Source: an uncultured Bacteroidales bacterium | Lineage (GTDB): Bacteria; Bacteroidota; Bacteroidia; Bacteroidales; UBA932 | Direction: 5' to 3' | Length of the DNA: 64,000 bases | NCBI GenBank assembly: GCA_947253655.1 | Contig: CAMYAE010000005.1 | Location: 1 to 64,000, forward strand | Part shown: piece by piece, positions 52,343 through 62,562 of the stretch | Layout: each line of letters opens with the position of its first letter | Position numbering within the stretch: the first letter of the stretch is position 1 | Notes under the pieces: model-generated | What the model was told of the DNA's origin: nothing | What the model saw: the letters and a program-made list of their open reading frames with translations, nothing else | Databases searched by the model: none | Position numbers and translations under genes: made by a program

Positions 52343-54147
52343 TCTCCGAATAATTCTGCTACATTGATTTGCTGCTCAATTTCTGTGCCTTCAGGTATTT
52401 CAAGCACGTAAGAGCCGTTTTTCAGCTTGAAGAATTTAACTTTCTCCGGTTGCCGGCGTCCCAAAAGAGACCCTGTGTCCACAAGACCGTTTCCGTTCCT
52501 GTCTTCCGTAAATCTGATTGAATATTTCCCTTTTTTCAGATAAGGAAAGGACAGGGAGGTGGCCGAGCCGATGTTATAGCTTCTCAGCACATTATCCCTC
52601 TTTTCGTTCAGCAAATCCACTATATAAGTATAATTCACATTTTCAAGGTTTAGCGTTAGCGAACTCAAAGCATCATCTTTAGGCAGTGACACCTTGACTT
52701 CAGTACTGTCATTGTAGTAACCGTTAATATCCCTGAATTTTCTATGAGGTACCTTTAATCTATAATCATATCCTGTCTGGAATTTCCCCTCTGGACGCAA
52801 TATATATTTTCTGAGGTTAAGAGTGTCCTGTTCGACCTTGAAATTCATCTTTGCCTCCTGCTGCCTCGGATTGACGGAGATCAGGCTCAGGGAATCGAAC
52901 AACTCGTATATTAGAGGATATTTGAATTCAAAACGGAAGCCGTATTGCTCGATAAGCTCCGGGGTTGCATCTATTTGTATTACGCAAGTCGTGTCTTCAT
53001 GCTTGATGTTCCGTCTGGAACTTTTAGACATAGATTTAGCCTTATCCTCCGTAAGCTTGAGGTGCTCGGTGAAAGGGGAGGGCTGTCCTGTAGAGTCTGT
53101 TTTGAGATAATCCACGAAAACGTGCAGAGTGTCGGGAATTCTCCTTCTGTCATTCACCCAAAGCTCCAGACTATCCTTTTCCCGGTTGAACTGAAGTATA
53201 AGATTCTTCGGTTTGACACCCCTGATCCACAAGGAATCGATTTTAGCGTCAGGGGCCATGAATGTAATATAGGCCGACCTGCGGGATGTCCTTTGCTTGT
53301 TCACGATCATCTGTTTGACCGGTTTCTCCTTGAACATATAAAGCTCGTATTCGGATTTTCTGGACATGCAGCGGAAGGTGTCTTTCATGTCGTATTTTAG
53401 GAATTCCGTCAAGGTGTCATTGACTACCGTCTTAGGACGGATTATCGAATCAATGAATGCAATCCTGTCACTTTCGGGGTCATATATGTTATTGGAAGAT
53501 TCATCCGTTATGGCAAATAGCCTGAAATCCGCATCGGCAATATTTCTCATGGAAAAAAATCCCCACTCGTCCGTTTTTACGGCGGCGGCGGGCCGGTGTT
53601 TGAAGATTGCAGAATCCGCCATGTCCCGATAGAGCATGACGGTAGCTCCTTTGACCGGCTTGAGGGTGTTACAATCCATAACAGTACCGGTAATTCCCAT
53701 TGAATCAATCTGACTGCCCGTTGAGAATACCAAGGTGTAGCCTGGGAACATATTGCCCTCATTGTTATCGGCCACGGCATTGGTAAGGTCGAGGGTGTAT
53801 GTGGTGTTGGTGTCGAGGTCCGATTCAAAATAGACTATAAGCGTCTTGCCACGCATCTTGTATTTCGGTGTCTTCTCGAGCGGAGGAGAAAGAAAGATGC
53901 TCTTAGGATCCTTGACGGTGATATATTCGTTGAATGTAATATAAATTTTCGTGTTGTGAACCGGAACGTTCACAGTGCCCGGCAGAGGGCTGAGGCCGAC
54001 AATCAGAGGAGGAATTGTGTCTTTCTTGCCGCCGCTCGGAGGCGTGGTGGTGTTGGCGCAGGATGGCGAAAAAAACATCGACGCCAGCACAAAGGCTATC
54101 GGTATTGCCGGGAGGCAGCTAATTATTTTTTTCCTTATATTCTTCAT
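52339..54147 (-). CDS. Ig-like domain lipoprotein
   Basis: The 602-aa protein has a lipoprotein signal (AIPIAFVLASMFFSPSC, lipid Cys at about residue 30), then an Ig-like SbsA-type domain (PPLIVGLSPLPGTVNVPVHN, KIYITFNEYITV) and a carboxypeptidase-regulatory-like domain (GITGTVMDCNTLKPVKGATV). This is a widespread conserved Bacteroidota envelope protein of unknown role. It overlaps the PorT-like gene and follows rsh by 1 bp. Confidence 0.8.
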   Translation of the reverse strand: MKNIRKKIISCLPAIPIAFVLASMFFSPSCANTTTPPSGGKKDTIPPLIVGLSPLPGTVNVPVHNTKIYITFNEYITVKDPKSIFLSPPLEKTPKYKMRGKTLIVYFESDLDTNTTYTLDLTNAVADNNEGNMFPGYTLVFSTGSQIDSMGITGTVMDCNTLKPVKGATVMLYRDMADSAIFKHRPAAAVKTDEWGFFSMRNIADADFRLFAITDESSNNIYDPESDRIAFIDSIIRPKTVVNDTLTEFLKYDMKDTFRCMSRKSEYELYMFKEKPVKQMIVNKQRTSRRSAYITFMAPDAKIDSLWIRGVKPKNLILQFNREKDSLELWVNDRRRIPDTLHVFVDYLKTDSTGQPSPFTEHLKLTEDKAKSMSKSSRRNIKHEDTTCVIQIDATPELIEQYGFRFEFKYPLIYELFDSLSLISVNPRQQEAKMNFKVEQDTLNLRKYILRPEGKFQTGYDYRLKVPHRKFRDINGYYNDSTEVKVSLPKDDALSSLTLNLENVNYTYIVDLLNEKRDNVLRSYNIGSATSLSFPYLKKGKYSIRFTEDRNGNGLVDTGSLLGRRQPEKVKFFKLKNGSYVLEIPEGTEIEQQINVAELFGE

Positions 54148-54148
54148 T

Positions 54149-56374
54149 TTATAAGTCTCTTCTCATTACGCTTTGGATGCCGTCAATCGACTTCAGCCGG
54201 TTTATAATCGTCTCAAGTACAGCCTTGTTGTGCACGAACAGATCAATTTCTCCTTCTACAATATCCTCCTCAGCCCCAAGATTAAGTCTCCTCATGTTGA
54301 CACCCATAACCAAGGATATTTCCCTTGTTATGTCATTCAGGAGTCCGATCCTATCTACACCTTTAATCGAAATCCTTACAAGGAATGCCTGCTCTTCGGT
54401 GTCGTCCCATTTCGGCATTACTATCCAATCTCCGTGCTTGGAGGCAAAGCTTTCTGCCACGCCGCAAGACTTCTTATGCACGGTGACCGTCCCGTCCGGA
54501 GACAGGAAACCAACGACTGCATCTCCGGCAATAGGATTACAGCAAGACGCCAACACATATTTATGGCTGTCAAAAGGAGAGTTTATCACAAAATTCGTCC
54601 TGTCATTGTTCTCTTTATCTGCCGGAACTGCCTGTCCCTCATTACTTAGATGATACCTCTCGGCAATTTCCATAATGACTTCAAAGCTGATGAGGCCGAG
54701 GGCATAACGGAAATAAAGCTCCTCTATGTTTGTCAGGCCTAAATTGGCTATAACAAAGCGTTTTATCTTCTCATTTATGCCTGTTCCGACTGATTTGAGT
54801 TTCTCGGTCAGAGACTTCTTTCCTGCAGCCACGAGTGTCTTTTTTTCAGGCCTGAAAAAGTCTATCACCATGTTTTTGGCGTGCCTTGTCTGTAGAAATT
54901 CCAACCATTCCCGTTTCGGGTGCTCCTTTTCGGCAGTAATTATTTCCACCTGATCTCCCGTCCGCAACACATAGGACAGAGGAACTAATTTCATATTTAC
55001 CTTTGCGGCGATAGCCTTGTTCCCGATTTCGGTGTGTATCTGATATGCGAAATCCAGGACTGTCGCGCCTTTCTGAATTGACCTTTGCTCTCCCTTAGGG
55101 GTGAATACCACAATATCTCCCGCAACAAGGTCGTTATGTATAATATCAAGAAGTTCAAGGGCATTGACATCGGGACTGACAAGTATTTCCTTGACTTTTG
55201 ACAGCCATTTGTCCATCTGACTGTCATTCTCTCCGACATATCCGTCTTTCTTGTAGGCCCAATGGGCGGCAATGCCTTTTTCGGCAATATCATCCATTCT
55301 TCTGGAGCGGATCTGCACTTCTATCCAAATGCCGGACACACTCATAAGAGTGCAGTGAAGTGCCTCATATCCATTGCTTTTCGGATGCTTCACCCAGTCC
55401 CTGACCCTGTCCGGCTTGTATCTGTATATCCCTGTAATTATTGAAAAAACGTGATAGCTCTGGTCCCTCTCGGTCTCTTTCAATGATGGGTCGGTGTTGA
55501 ATACAATCCGCACGGCATACAGGTCATATACCTGTTCGAATGTAATATTCTTCGAGGTCATCTTGTGCCATATCGAGTACGGAGTCTTTACCCGCTTCTT
55601 GATTTCGAAATCAAAGCCGGCATTTGTCAATGCTTTTTCAATAGGCTTTATGAAACTGTCTATTTCTTTCTCTTTGTCAAGTATATTCCTGTTGATCTTG
55701 GCATTAATGTCATTATAGGCATCCGGCTCCTTATACCTCAGCCATATATTCTCCATTTCCGATTTGACTTCATACAGACCTAACCTGTGGGCAAGCGGAA
55801 TGAAGATGAACATTGTCTCGCTCAAAATCTTGTCCCTCTTGTATTCCGGCATGAACTCTATTGTCCTGCAATTATGCAGCCTGTCGGCCAATTTAATCAG
55901 CACGACTCTTGCATCATCGTTCAATGTCAGCAGGATACGCTTGAAATTTTCAGCCTGGGAGCTCTCCGTGTATTCCGAGTGATGATGCTTCCTGTCTTGG
56001 GTGTCGAGAACGTTCTTGATTTTGGTAAGACCGTCCACAAGCGAGGCAATCTTGTCTCCGAAGAGCCTCCTGATATCATCAACGGTATAGTTGGTGTCTT
56101 CGACCACATCGTGCAGCAAGGCGGCTGTTATGGATTTGTATCCCAAGCCGATATTCTCTACGACAATCTTGGCTACGGCAATAGGGTGTATGATATATGG
56201 CTCACCCGATCTCCTGCGAATATTCTTGTGAGCCTCATTGGCGAACTCGAATGCTTTTTGTACGACTGCAAACTCCTCAGCGTCGGCACATCTTTTCCTG
56301 GCTATCACCTCCAGGTCCGCATACTCTCTGGCTATAACTTCGTAATCCCTCTTGGTAAATTCTGAAAAGCTCAT
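54149..56374 (-). CDS. bifunctional (p)ppGpp synthetase/hydrolase (RSH)
   Basis: This long-form RelA/SpoT protein makes and degrades alarmones in the stringent response. The 741 residues hold the HD hydrolase (ITAALLHDVVEDTNYTVDDI; VVLIKLADRLHNCRTIEF), the synthetase (YDLYAVRIVF; NGYEALHCTLMSVSG), a TGS domain (FTPKGEQRSIQKGATVLDFA) and a C-terminal ACT domain. Key HD residues are present, so both activities are likely. It overlaps the YihY gene by 4 bp. Confidence 0.96.
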   Translation of the reverse strand: MSFSEFTKRDYEVIAREYADLEVIARKRCADAEEFAVVQKAFEFANEAHKNIRRRSGEPYIIHPIAVAKIVVENIGLGYKSITAALLHDVVEDTNYTVDDIRRLFGDKIASLVDGLTKIKNVLDTQDRKHHHSEYTESSQAENFKRILLTLNDDARVVLIKLADRLHNCRTIEFMPEYKRDKILSETMFIFIPLAHRLGLYEVKSEMENIWLRYKEPDAYNDINAKINRNILDKEKEIDSFIKPIEKALTNAGFDFEIKKRVKTPYSIWHKMTSKNITFEQVYDLYAVRIVFNTDPSLKETERDQSYHVFSIITGIYRYKPDRVRDWVKHPKSNGYEALHCTLMSVSGIWIEVQIRSRRMDDIAEKGIAAHWAYKKDGYVGENDSQMDKWLSKVKEILVSPDVNALELLDIIHNDLVAGDIVVFTPKGEQRSIQKGATVLDFAYQIHTEIGNKAIAAKVNMKLVPLSYVLRTGDQVEIITAEKEHPKREWLEFLQTRHAKNMVIDFFRPEKKTLVAAGKKSLTEKLKSVGTGINEKIKRFVIANLGLTNIEELYFRYALGLISFEVIMEIAERYHLSNEGQAVPADKENNDRTNFVINSPFDSHKYVLASCCNPIAGDAVVGFLSPDGTVTVHKKSCGVAESFASKHGDWIVMPKWDDTEEQAFLVRISIKGVDRIGLLNDITREISLVMGVNMRRLNLGAEEDIVEGEIDLFVHNKAVLETIINRLKSIDGIQSVMRRDL

Positions 56375-57300
56375 ATCAGTTCGGTTTCAATTTCGTCAAT
56401 TCTCTGGAACGAGTATGAGAACTGCGCTCCGTATAATATAATAAGCCACCCGAATCTCAACCATAGCATGAAAAGAGGAATGGCTGCCACTGTGCCGTAG
56501 ACAGCGTTTATTCTGGTGACAAGCAACTGCGTTTCCAGATAAAGATATTGCAATATGGTAAAGGCTATTCCTGCCAGAATGGCTGCCTTTAATGCGTTGC
56601 GGTACCTGACTTCCGTAGCCGGTATGAATTTATACATAGCCGACAATGTCAATATAGCCACTGCACAGAATATCAGCCAGCCGATAAATGAAATAATGGC
56701 GTCTGTGATGCCAATACTGTTGGGAATCAGGTCGAGAACGTGGGAATAGACGATAGAGCCGGTAAAGAATATCAATATCACGAAAGGCGAAATAAGCATT
56801 ATTATTATGTCTATTCCGAAACTCTTGATGAATTTTCTCTGCGGCTTGTCCACTTTCCACACATTGTTGAACACGGTCTCCACCCTCATCATCATCCATA
56901 TTACAAGCCATACGAACATCAGCGCACTGATAAGTCCGAACAGACCGGCCTGTGCGGATTCTATGATATTGTCGGCGGCATTCATGAGCATATCAATAAG
57001 CCTCTGGTCAATATCGGATGAGTAGAGAATGTCGGTCAGCTTGTTTGCAAGCCCGAAGCCGCCCGTTACGGCAAACGCTACTGCAACGAAAGGTACGGCC
57101 GCCATGGTGCAGAAATAGCTTAAGGCCACCGACTGGAAACCGATTTTCTGTTCCCTGAAAGTCTTTAAGGCAATCAGTATGACCTGAGTGTCCCTTACCA
57201 GCCTCGCCTTTGCTTTGGAAAGCTCATCCAAATTCAAATGCCATACATCCTCCGAAAGGAACTTCTTAAGCCTGTATATGTATTCTTTTGCTTTCTTCAT
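56371..57300 (-). CDS. YihY/BrkB family inner-membrane protein
   Basis: The 309-aa protein has about six hydrophobic helices and the family features: FREQKIGFQSVALSYFCTMA near the start, MFVWLVIWMMMRVETVFNNV with WKV in the middle, and PLFMLWLRFGWLIILYGAQF near the end. The family was once called ribonuclease BN, but its molecular role is unclear. It lies between ligA and rsh, overlapping rsh by 4 bp. Confidence 0.9.
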   Translation of the reverse strand: MKKAKEYIYRLKKFLSEDVWHLNLDELSKAKARLVRDTQVILIALKTFREQKIGFQSVALSYFCTMAAVPFVAVAFAVTGGFGLANKLTDILYSSDIDQRLIDMLMNAADNIIESAQAGLFGLISALMFVWLVIWMMMRVETVFNNVWKVDKPQRKFIKSFGIDIIIMLISPFVILIFFTGSIVYSHVLDLIPNSIGITDAIISFIGWLIFCAVAILTLSAMYKFIPATEVRYRNALKAAILAGIAFTILQYLYLETQLLVTRINAVYGTVAAIPLFMLWLRFGWLIILYGAQFSYSFQRIDEIETELI

Positions 57301-57306
57301 CCCGTA

Positions 57307-59376
57307 TCAAAGGTTAAAAAACAAATTCGGCTCAGCATTTAGAGCTTCCGGCCCGTTATCAGGCAGCATCTTCATAAACTCATCTTCTCCGATTATCCTG
57401 ATGCCGAGCTCACCTGCCTTTTTGATCTTCTCCGGCCCCGGTTTGCTACCGGCCAAAAGAAAATCGGTCTTACCGCTTATTGAGCTGCTGTTCTTGCCTC
57501 CGTTTGATTCAATCAGAGCTTTCATCTCGTCTCTGGAAATGCTGAAAGTGCCTGAAATTACAATGGATTTGCCGGCCAGAGCATCTGAAAGTGCGGATTG
57601 CCTGCTTTCAGATGAAAACTGCAGGCCTGCCGCTTTCAGCCTGTCTATCTCGGCAAGATGTGCTTCCGTGCTAAAATAAGTGTGGACACTTTCTGCAATC
57701 ACGGAGCCAATATCCTTTACTTCCAAAAGCTTTTGGGTGTCCGCAGCCGCAATCTTGTCAATGTCACCGAAATGGGAGGCAATCTCCTTGGCCGTAGTTT
57801 CTCCGACATATCTGATTCCGAGAGCATACAGTACCCTTTGGAACGGTACATTTTTAGATGCTGAAAGACTGTCTAAGAACCTTTCTGCCGAACGGTCTTT
57901 CCAACCTTCCAATTGCAGCAGAGCCCATTTGTCCAAATCATAGAAGTCTGCCGGAGTCTTGACAAGTCCTTTTTCATAAAGTTGTCCGACAGTGGCTTCT
58001 CCTGCGATTATGTTCATGGCCTTACGGCTCAGGAAATGCAGCAGCCTACCCTTTATCTGCATGGGACAGCCGTCCGAATTAGGACAGAAGAATTTGGCTT
58101 CCTCCTCAGCTTTGACCAGCATGGTGCCGCAATCCGGACAATGGGTAGGGAAGTGGGGCGGTTTGGCATCAGCAGGCCTTTTTGAAAGCTCCACCTTGGT
58201 TATTTTAGGAATAATCTCCCCGCCTTTTTCGACATATACATAATCTCCCACTCGGACATCCAATAACGCCATCTGGTCTGCATTGTTCAATGTCGCACGC
58301 TTCACCATAGTCCCGGAAAGCAGGACAGGCTCAAGGTTTGCAACCGGAGTGACGGCTCCTGTTCTGCCCACCTGATAATCAATCGACAGCAGTTTGGTCA
58401 ATGCCTCCTCAGCCTTGAACTTATAGGCTACAGCCCACTTAGGGACCTTTGACGTGTAGCCGAGCTCCTGCTGCAAAGAAATTTCGTTGATCTTTATTAC
58501 TATGCCGTCTGTCGGATAAGGGAGGGTCTTCCTTGCATTATCCCAATAATTTATATAATCCTCTATTTCTTCGATATTACGGCATATCCGACGCTTGTCT
58601 GACACCGGCAGCCCCCATGACGCAGCTGCATCCAAGGCTTCGGAATGGGTTGTGAAATCCACGTTCCCTCCCGGAATATGATAGAGTGTGCACCACAGTC
58701 CTCGTCTTCCTACCTCTTTGGGTTCCAGTAGTTTAAGCGAGCCGGAGGCGGCATTGCGTGGATTTGCGAACGGCTGTTCTTCATCTTCCTCCCTTTGCCT
58801 GTTCAATTTGTCGAAAGACTCATAAGGCATCAGGATTTCTCCTCTAATTTCAAACTCATCTGGATAGTTCCCTGTGAGCCTTTGCGGTATGTTTGAAATA
58901 TGGCGGACATTTGCAGTGACATCATCGCCTACAACCCCGTCCCCACGGGTCAATGCCCTGACTAAAAGCCCATTGATGTATGTAAGGCAAATTGCCGTGC
59001 CGTCGAATTTCAGTTCGCAGCTATATGTGAAGTCTTTTCCTATCGTCTTTGACGCCCTTGCGGCGAATTCTTCTATTTCCGTTATGTTGTAGGTGTTGCC
59101 CAATGAGAGCATCGGATAGCGGTGGGGTAATTGTACGAACTCTTTGACCGCTCCCGGATCTGTGCTTTCCTCCAAATCGCTTCCGACACGCAGTGTAGGA
59201 GAGTCCGGCACGACAAGATCGGGGAAAGCTTTTTCAATATCCTCCAACTCGTGCATAAGGATATCGAAATCATAGTCGCTCATGGTCGGAGCATTCTCAA
59301 CATAATACTTGCGGCTGTTCTCCTTAAGTATTTTCCTAAGCTCTTTTGCTCTGAGCAAGGCCTGTTCTCTGTCCAT
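57307..59376 (-). CDS. ligA: NAD-dependent DNA ligase
   Basis: It seals nicks in replication and repair. The 689-aa protein has the adenylation domain with catalytic lysine in CELKFDGTAICL, LMPYESFDKLN, the OB fold, a four-cysteine zinc finger (HCPDCG and FCPNSDGCP), HhH motifs (LYALGIRYVGETTAKEIASH) and a C-terminal BRCT domain (GKSIVISGTFSISRDEMKA). It is the first gene of the operon running down to ispG. Confidence 0.97.
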   Translation of the reverse strand: MDREQALLRAKELRKILKENSRKYYVENAPTMSDYDFDILMHELEDIEKAFPDLVVPDSPTLRVGSDLEESTDPGAVKEFVQLPHRYPMLSLGNTYNITEIEEFAARASKTIGKDFTYSCELKFDGTAICLTYINGLLVRALTRGDGVVGDDVTANVRHISNIPQRLTGNYPDEFEIRGEILMPYESFDKLNRQREEDEEQPFANPRNAASGSLKLLEPKEVGRRGLWCTLYHIPGGNVDFTTHSEALDAAASWGLPVSDKRRICRNIEEIEDYINYWDNARKTLPYPTDGIVIKINEISLQQELGYTSKVPKWAVAYKFKAEEALTKLLSIDYQVGRTGAVTPVANLEPVLLSGTMVKRATLNNADQMALLDVRVGDYVYVEKGGEIIPKITKVELSKRPADAKPPHFPTHCPDCGTMLVKAEEEAKFFCPNSDGCPMQIKGRLLHFLSRKAMNIIAGEATVGQLYEKGLVKTPADFYDLDKWALLQLEGWKDRSAERFLDSLSASKNVPFQRVLYALGIRYVGETTAKEIASHFGDIDKIAAADTQKLLEVKDIGSVIAESVHTYFSTEAHLAEIDRLKAAGLQFSSESRQSALSDALAGKSIVISGTFSISRDEMKALIESNGGKNSSSISGKTDFLLAGSKPGPEKIKKAGELGIRIIGEDEFMKMLPDNGPEALNAEPNLFFNL

Positions 59377-59445
59377 TAAAATCGTTTAAAGTCTACAATC
59401 TTACAAATTTAACTCTTTTTTCGTGGATATTCTGTGGAAAATAGA

Positions 59446-59453
59446 TAATTTTG
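59446..59453 (+). promoter_or_regulatory. -7 box upstream of pfp
   Basis: TAATTTTG fits TAnnTTTG, 79 bp before the start codon. A weak -33 match is present. Confidence 0.4.
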
Positions 59454-59531
59454 CAATTGGAATCCTATTAGCCGGGAAAATTGACCGGCAGAATGAACTT
59501 TAACGTTAAACTTTAAAATCAGAATTATTAT

Positions 59532-60761
59532 ATGAAAGATGCAATTATTATCCTCTGCGGCGGCGGTCCTGCACCCGGTATGAACACGGTTGTCTGCTCA
59601 GTAGCAAAAACATTCTTGTCAAACGGATTTCGCGTTATCGGCCTGCACGGTGGATATTCCGGACTTTTCAGCAAGTCTCCGAGAACGGAGGAACTCGATT
59701 TCTTAAAGGCAGACGCCTATTTCAACAGAGGTGGTTCCTATCTCCAGATGAGCCGTTTCAAGCCTACGGACGCTGATTTTGAGAACAATTTCAACCTGTC
59801 GCTGTTCCAGGACAATAATGTTAAGCTCCTTGTTACTGTCGGTGGGGACGATACGGCTTCCACTGCAAACAGGATTGCTAAATTCCTTGAACTCAAGAAA
59901 TATCCGATTCGCAACATTCATGTTCCGAAAACGATTGACAACGACCTTCCTTTGCCGAATAACGCTCCTACTTTCGGTTTCAATTCAGCCAAGGACGAAG
60001 GTGCCCACATTGCCAAGACAATCTATGAGGATGCACGCACATCCGGCAACTGGCTTATAATTTCCGCAATGGGACGTTCGGCCGGCCACCTTGCTCTCGG
60101 CATAGGCGAGGCTACTCATTGTCCTATGACAATCATACCGGAAATGTTCAACAAAACGGAAATATCAATAGATAAGATAATCAAGCTCACCTTGTCAGCC
60201 ATTATCAAGAGGATGATTTTAGGGATTGAGTACGGCACTGTTGTCGTTGCCGAAGGTGTATTCCATGACCTGGATCCTGAAGACCTGAAGTCAACCGGCG
60301 TCCACATGACATACGACGAGCATGGACATCCGGAACTTGGAAAAATATCCAAGGCAGTCATGTTCAACGACATACTTGACAAAGAATTCCAAAAGTTAGG
60401 GCTGAAAGTCAAGACCCGTCCGGTGGAAATAGGCTATGATGTCCGTTGTCAGGACCCTATAGCTTATGACCTTACTTATTGCACGGAGCTTGCAATGGGA
60501 GTCTACGAACTTTATGAAAAGGGAGAGACCGGATGTATGGTTTATGTTGATGCTAACGGAGATTCGCATCCTCTATACCTGAAAGATCTTCAGAATGCCG
60601 AGGGCAAGATCCCTCCGAGACGGGTGAACATCAACGGTGGCATAGCACGGAATTATTTCCAATATATCTGCAATTTTGTCACGCCGGACGATTACGAAGC
60701 CGCAAAGGCTTATGTCGGAAATCCGGAGGCATATGATCTCAAGAAGATTCTTAACTGGTAA
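59532..60761 (+). CDS. pfp: diphosphate-dependent phosphofructokinase
   Basis: It phosphorylates fructose-6-phosphate reversibly in glycolysis. The 409-aa protein has CGGGPAPGMNTVV, the nucleotide site VGGDDTASTANR and the catalytic HVPKTIDNDL. Aspartate in GGDDT (in place of GGDGT) and lysine in PKTIDND (in place of PGTIDND) are the marks of PPi-dependent rather than ATP-dependent enzymes. The symbol follows from those residues. Confidence 0.9.
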   Translation: MKDAIIILCGGGPAPGMNTVVCSVAKTFLSNGFRVIGLHGGYSGLFSKSPRTEELDFLKADAYFNRGGSYLQMSRFKPTDADFENNFNLSLFQDNNVKLLVTVGGDDTASTANRIAKFLELKKYPIRNIHVPKTIDNDLPLPNNAPTFGFNSAKDEGAHIAKTIYEDARTSGNWLIISAMGRSAGHLALGIGEATHCPMTIIPEMFNKTEISIDKIIKLTLSAIIKRMILGIEYGTVVVAEGVFHDLDPEDLKSTGVHMTYDEHGHPELGKISKAVMFNDILDKEFQKLGLKVKTRPVEIGYDVRCQDPIAYDLTYCTELAMGVYELYEKGETGCMVYVDANGDSHPLYLKDLQNAEGKIPPRRVNINGGIARNYFQYICNFVTPDDYEAAKAYVGNPEAYDLKKILNW

Positions 60762-60896
60762 TTTGCCCATAAGGCTATAATGGCCTGACCGGCTATTTGC
60801 TATTCGCCGGTGGTGTGTCCTCTTATTTGGTTATGACATGCCGCCGGCTATTATTTTGGCACGAAAGTTTCATATTGGATTTGAAACTCGCATTTT

Positions 60897-62534
60897 ATGT
60901 CAAAACCGATAATTTACCAGATACTTCCCCGGCTCTGGGGCAACACAGTTGAAAATCCTGTCAAAAACGGAGATATAGGCCGTAACGGAACAGGCAAATT
61001 CGAAAATATAGACACCGCGACCCTTGCATATCTTAAGGATATGGGCATATCCCATATCTGGTTTACCGGGATTATAAGGCACGCTACAGCATGCAACGCC
61101 TCCGGCTGTGAAACCTCTTCGCCGGACTGGATAAAAGGCAAAGCCGGCTCTCCGTATGCGATAACGGATTATTTTGATGTCAACCCCTATCTTGCCGCAA
61201 ATCCGGAAAACAGAATGGAAGAGTTCTGCGATATGATAGATCGTACTCATTCCGCCGGTCTTAAAGCCATTATCGATTTTGTCCCGAATCATGTTGCCAG
61301 AGACTATGGCAGGTTTTCTCCCAAACCGATAATTGACGGGCGGGACGCTAACGGGCATCCTGTACTCGGTATCTTGGATGATAAAAACCAGTTGTGGACC
61401 GAGACCAATGATTTCTTCTACTATCCGGGACAAGCCCTGAAACTTCCGGTTGCAAGACAGAAATATGAGGAAATTCCGGCTATGGCCTCCGGGAATGCCT
61501 ATACCCCTGAGCCGACAGCTAACGATTGGTATGATACCATAAAGCTAAATTATTGCGACAACCATACACAGACTTGGGACAAGATGTACGAGGCCGTACG
61601 GTTTTGGGCACAGCAAGGCATTGACGGTTTCAGATGCGATATGGTGGAGCTTGTGCCAAAACCTTTCCTCAAATGGATGATAAAGCGTATCAAAGAGGAA
61701 TTTCCCGACATCATTTTTATTGCCGAGGTCTATCAGAAAGCCTCTTACAGGACTTATGTCAAGGATGTAGGTTTTGATTATCTGTACGACAAGTCCGGGC
61801 TGTATGATGCACTGCACGACATCGTCAGAAAAAATGTGGATGACAGCTGGGAGCCGGTGGAAGCCTGGCAATCGACAAGGAGGATAACTTGGAATTGGCA
61901 GGCTCTCGGTGACTTGCAGCCCTATATGCTGAATTTTCTGGAAAACCACGATGAGGTGCGTTTTGCATCGGATTTCTTAGGGAAAAATGCTGCCAACTCA
62001 ATCCCGGCTCTTTATGTTTCCTTGTTCTTCAACACATCTCCATTCATGTTGTATTTCGGCCAGGAGGTGGGGGAGAGAGGAATGGACGAGGAGGGCTTCT
62101 GCGGCCTTAACGGGAGGACATCGATTTTTGACTGGTGGAGCGTGGGAAGCTTAAGACGTCTCTACAATACAATACACGGCAAGGACGAGCTGTCGGATTT
62201 GGAAAAGTCAATATGGAACGAATACAGGCAGGCCATTGCTTTTGCTGCATCGGAACGTGCCGTCAATTCCGGGGACACTTACGACCTGTGCTATTGCAAT
62301 GTCTCTTCGGACGGCTTTGATAAAGACAGGCATTTCGCGTTTCTGCGAGATTACGAGGATGACACATGGCTCTTTGTAGCGAACTTCTCGGCAAGGGCTT
62401 CGGACATAATTATAACAATACCTGAACATGCTTTCGAATGGTTAGGCCTTGCCCAGACTTCGGAATTGAACAAGGACACGCCTATAAAGATTCACGTGGA
62501 TGCAATGAGCGGTACAAAGCTGCGTATTTCATAG
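60897..62534 (+). CDS. GH13 alpha-amylase family protein
   Basis: The 545-aa protein is a GH13 (beta/alpha)8 enzyme without a signal peptide, so cytoplasmic. Conserved regions: I KAIIDFVPNHVARD, II DGFRCDMVELVPK (nucleophile Asp), III IFIAEVYQ (acid/base Glu), and IV FLENHDEVRFAS. Substrate specificity (glycogen or maltodextrin processing) cannot be read from sequence. It lies 135 bp after pfp. Confidence 0.92.
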   Translation: MSKPIIYQILPRLWGNTVENPVKNGDIGRNGTGKFENIDTATLAYLKDMGISHIWFTGIIRHATACNASGCETSSPDWIKGKAGSPYAITDYFDVNPYLAANPENRMEEFCDMIDRTHSAGLKAIIDFVPNHVARDYGRFSPKPIIDGRDANGHPVLGILDDKNQLWTETNDFFYYPGQALKLPVARQKYEEIPAMASGNAYTPEPTANDWYDTIKLNYCDNHTQTWDKMYEAVRFWAQQGIDGFRCDMVELVPKPFLKWMIKRIKEEFPDIIFIAEVYQKASYRTYVKDVGFDYLYDKSGLYDALHDIVRKNVDDSWEPVEAWQSTRRITWNWQALGDLQPYMLNFLENHDEVRFASDFLGKNAANSIPALYVSLFFNTSPFMLYFGQEVGERGMDEEGFCGLNGRTSIFDWWSVGSLRRLYNTIHGKDELSDLEKSIWNEYRQAIAFAASERAVNSGDTYDLCYCNVSSDGFDKDRHFAFLRDYEDDTWLFVANFSARASDIIITIPEHAFEWLGLAQTSELNKDTPIKIHVDAMSGTKLRIS

Positions 62535-62562
62535 GGAGAATTCAGGACTCCGGACGAGTACG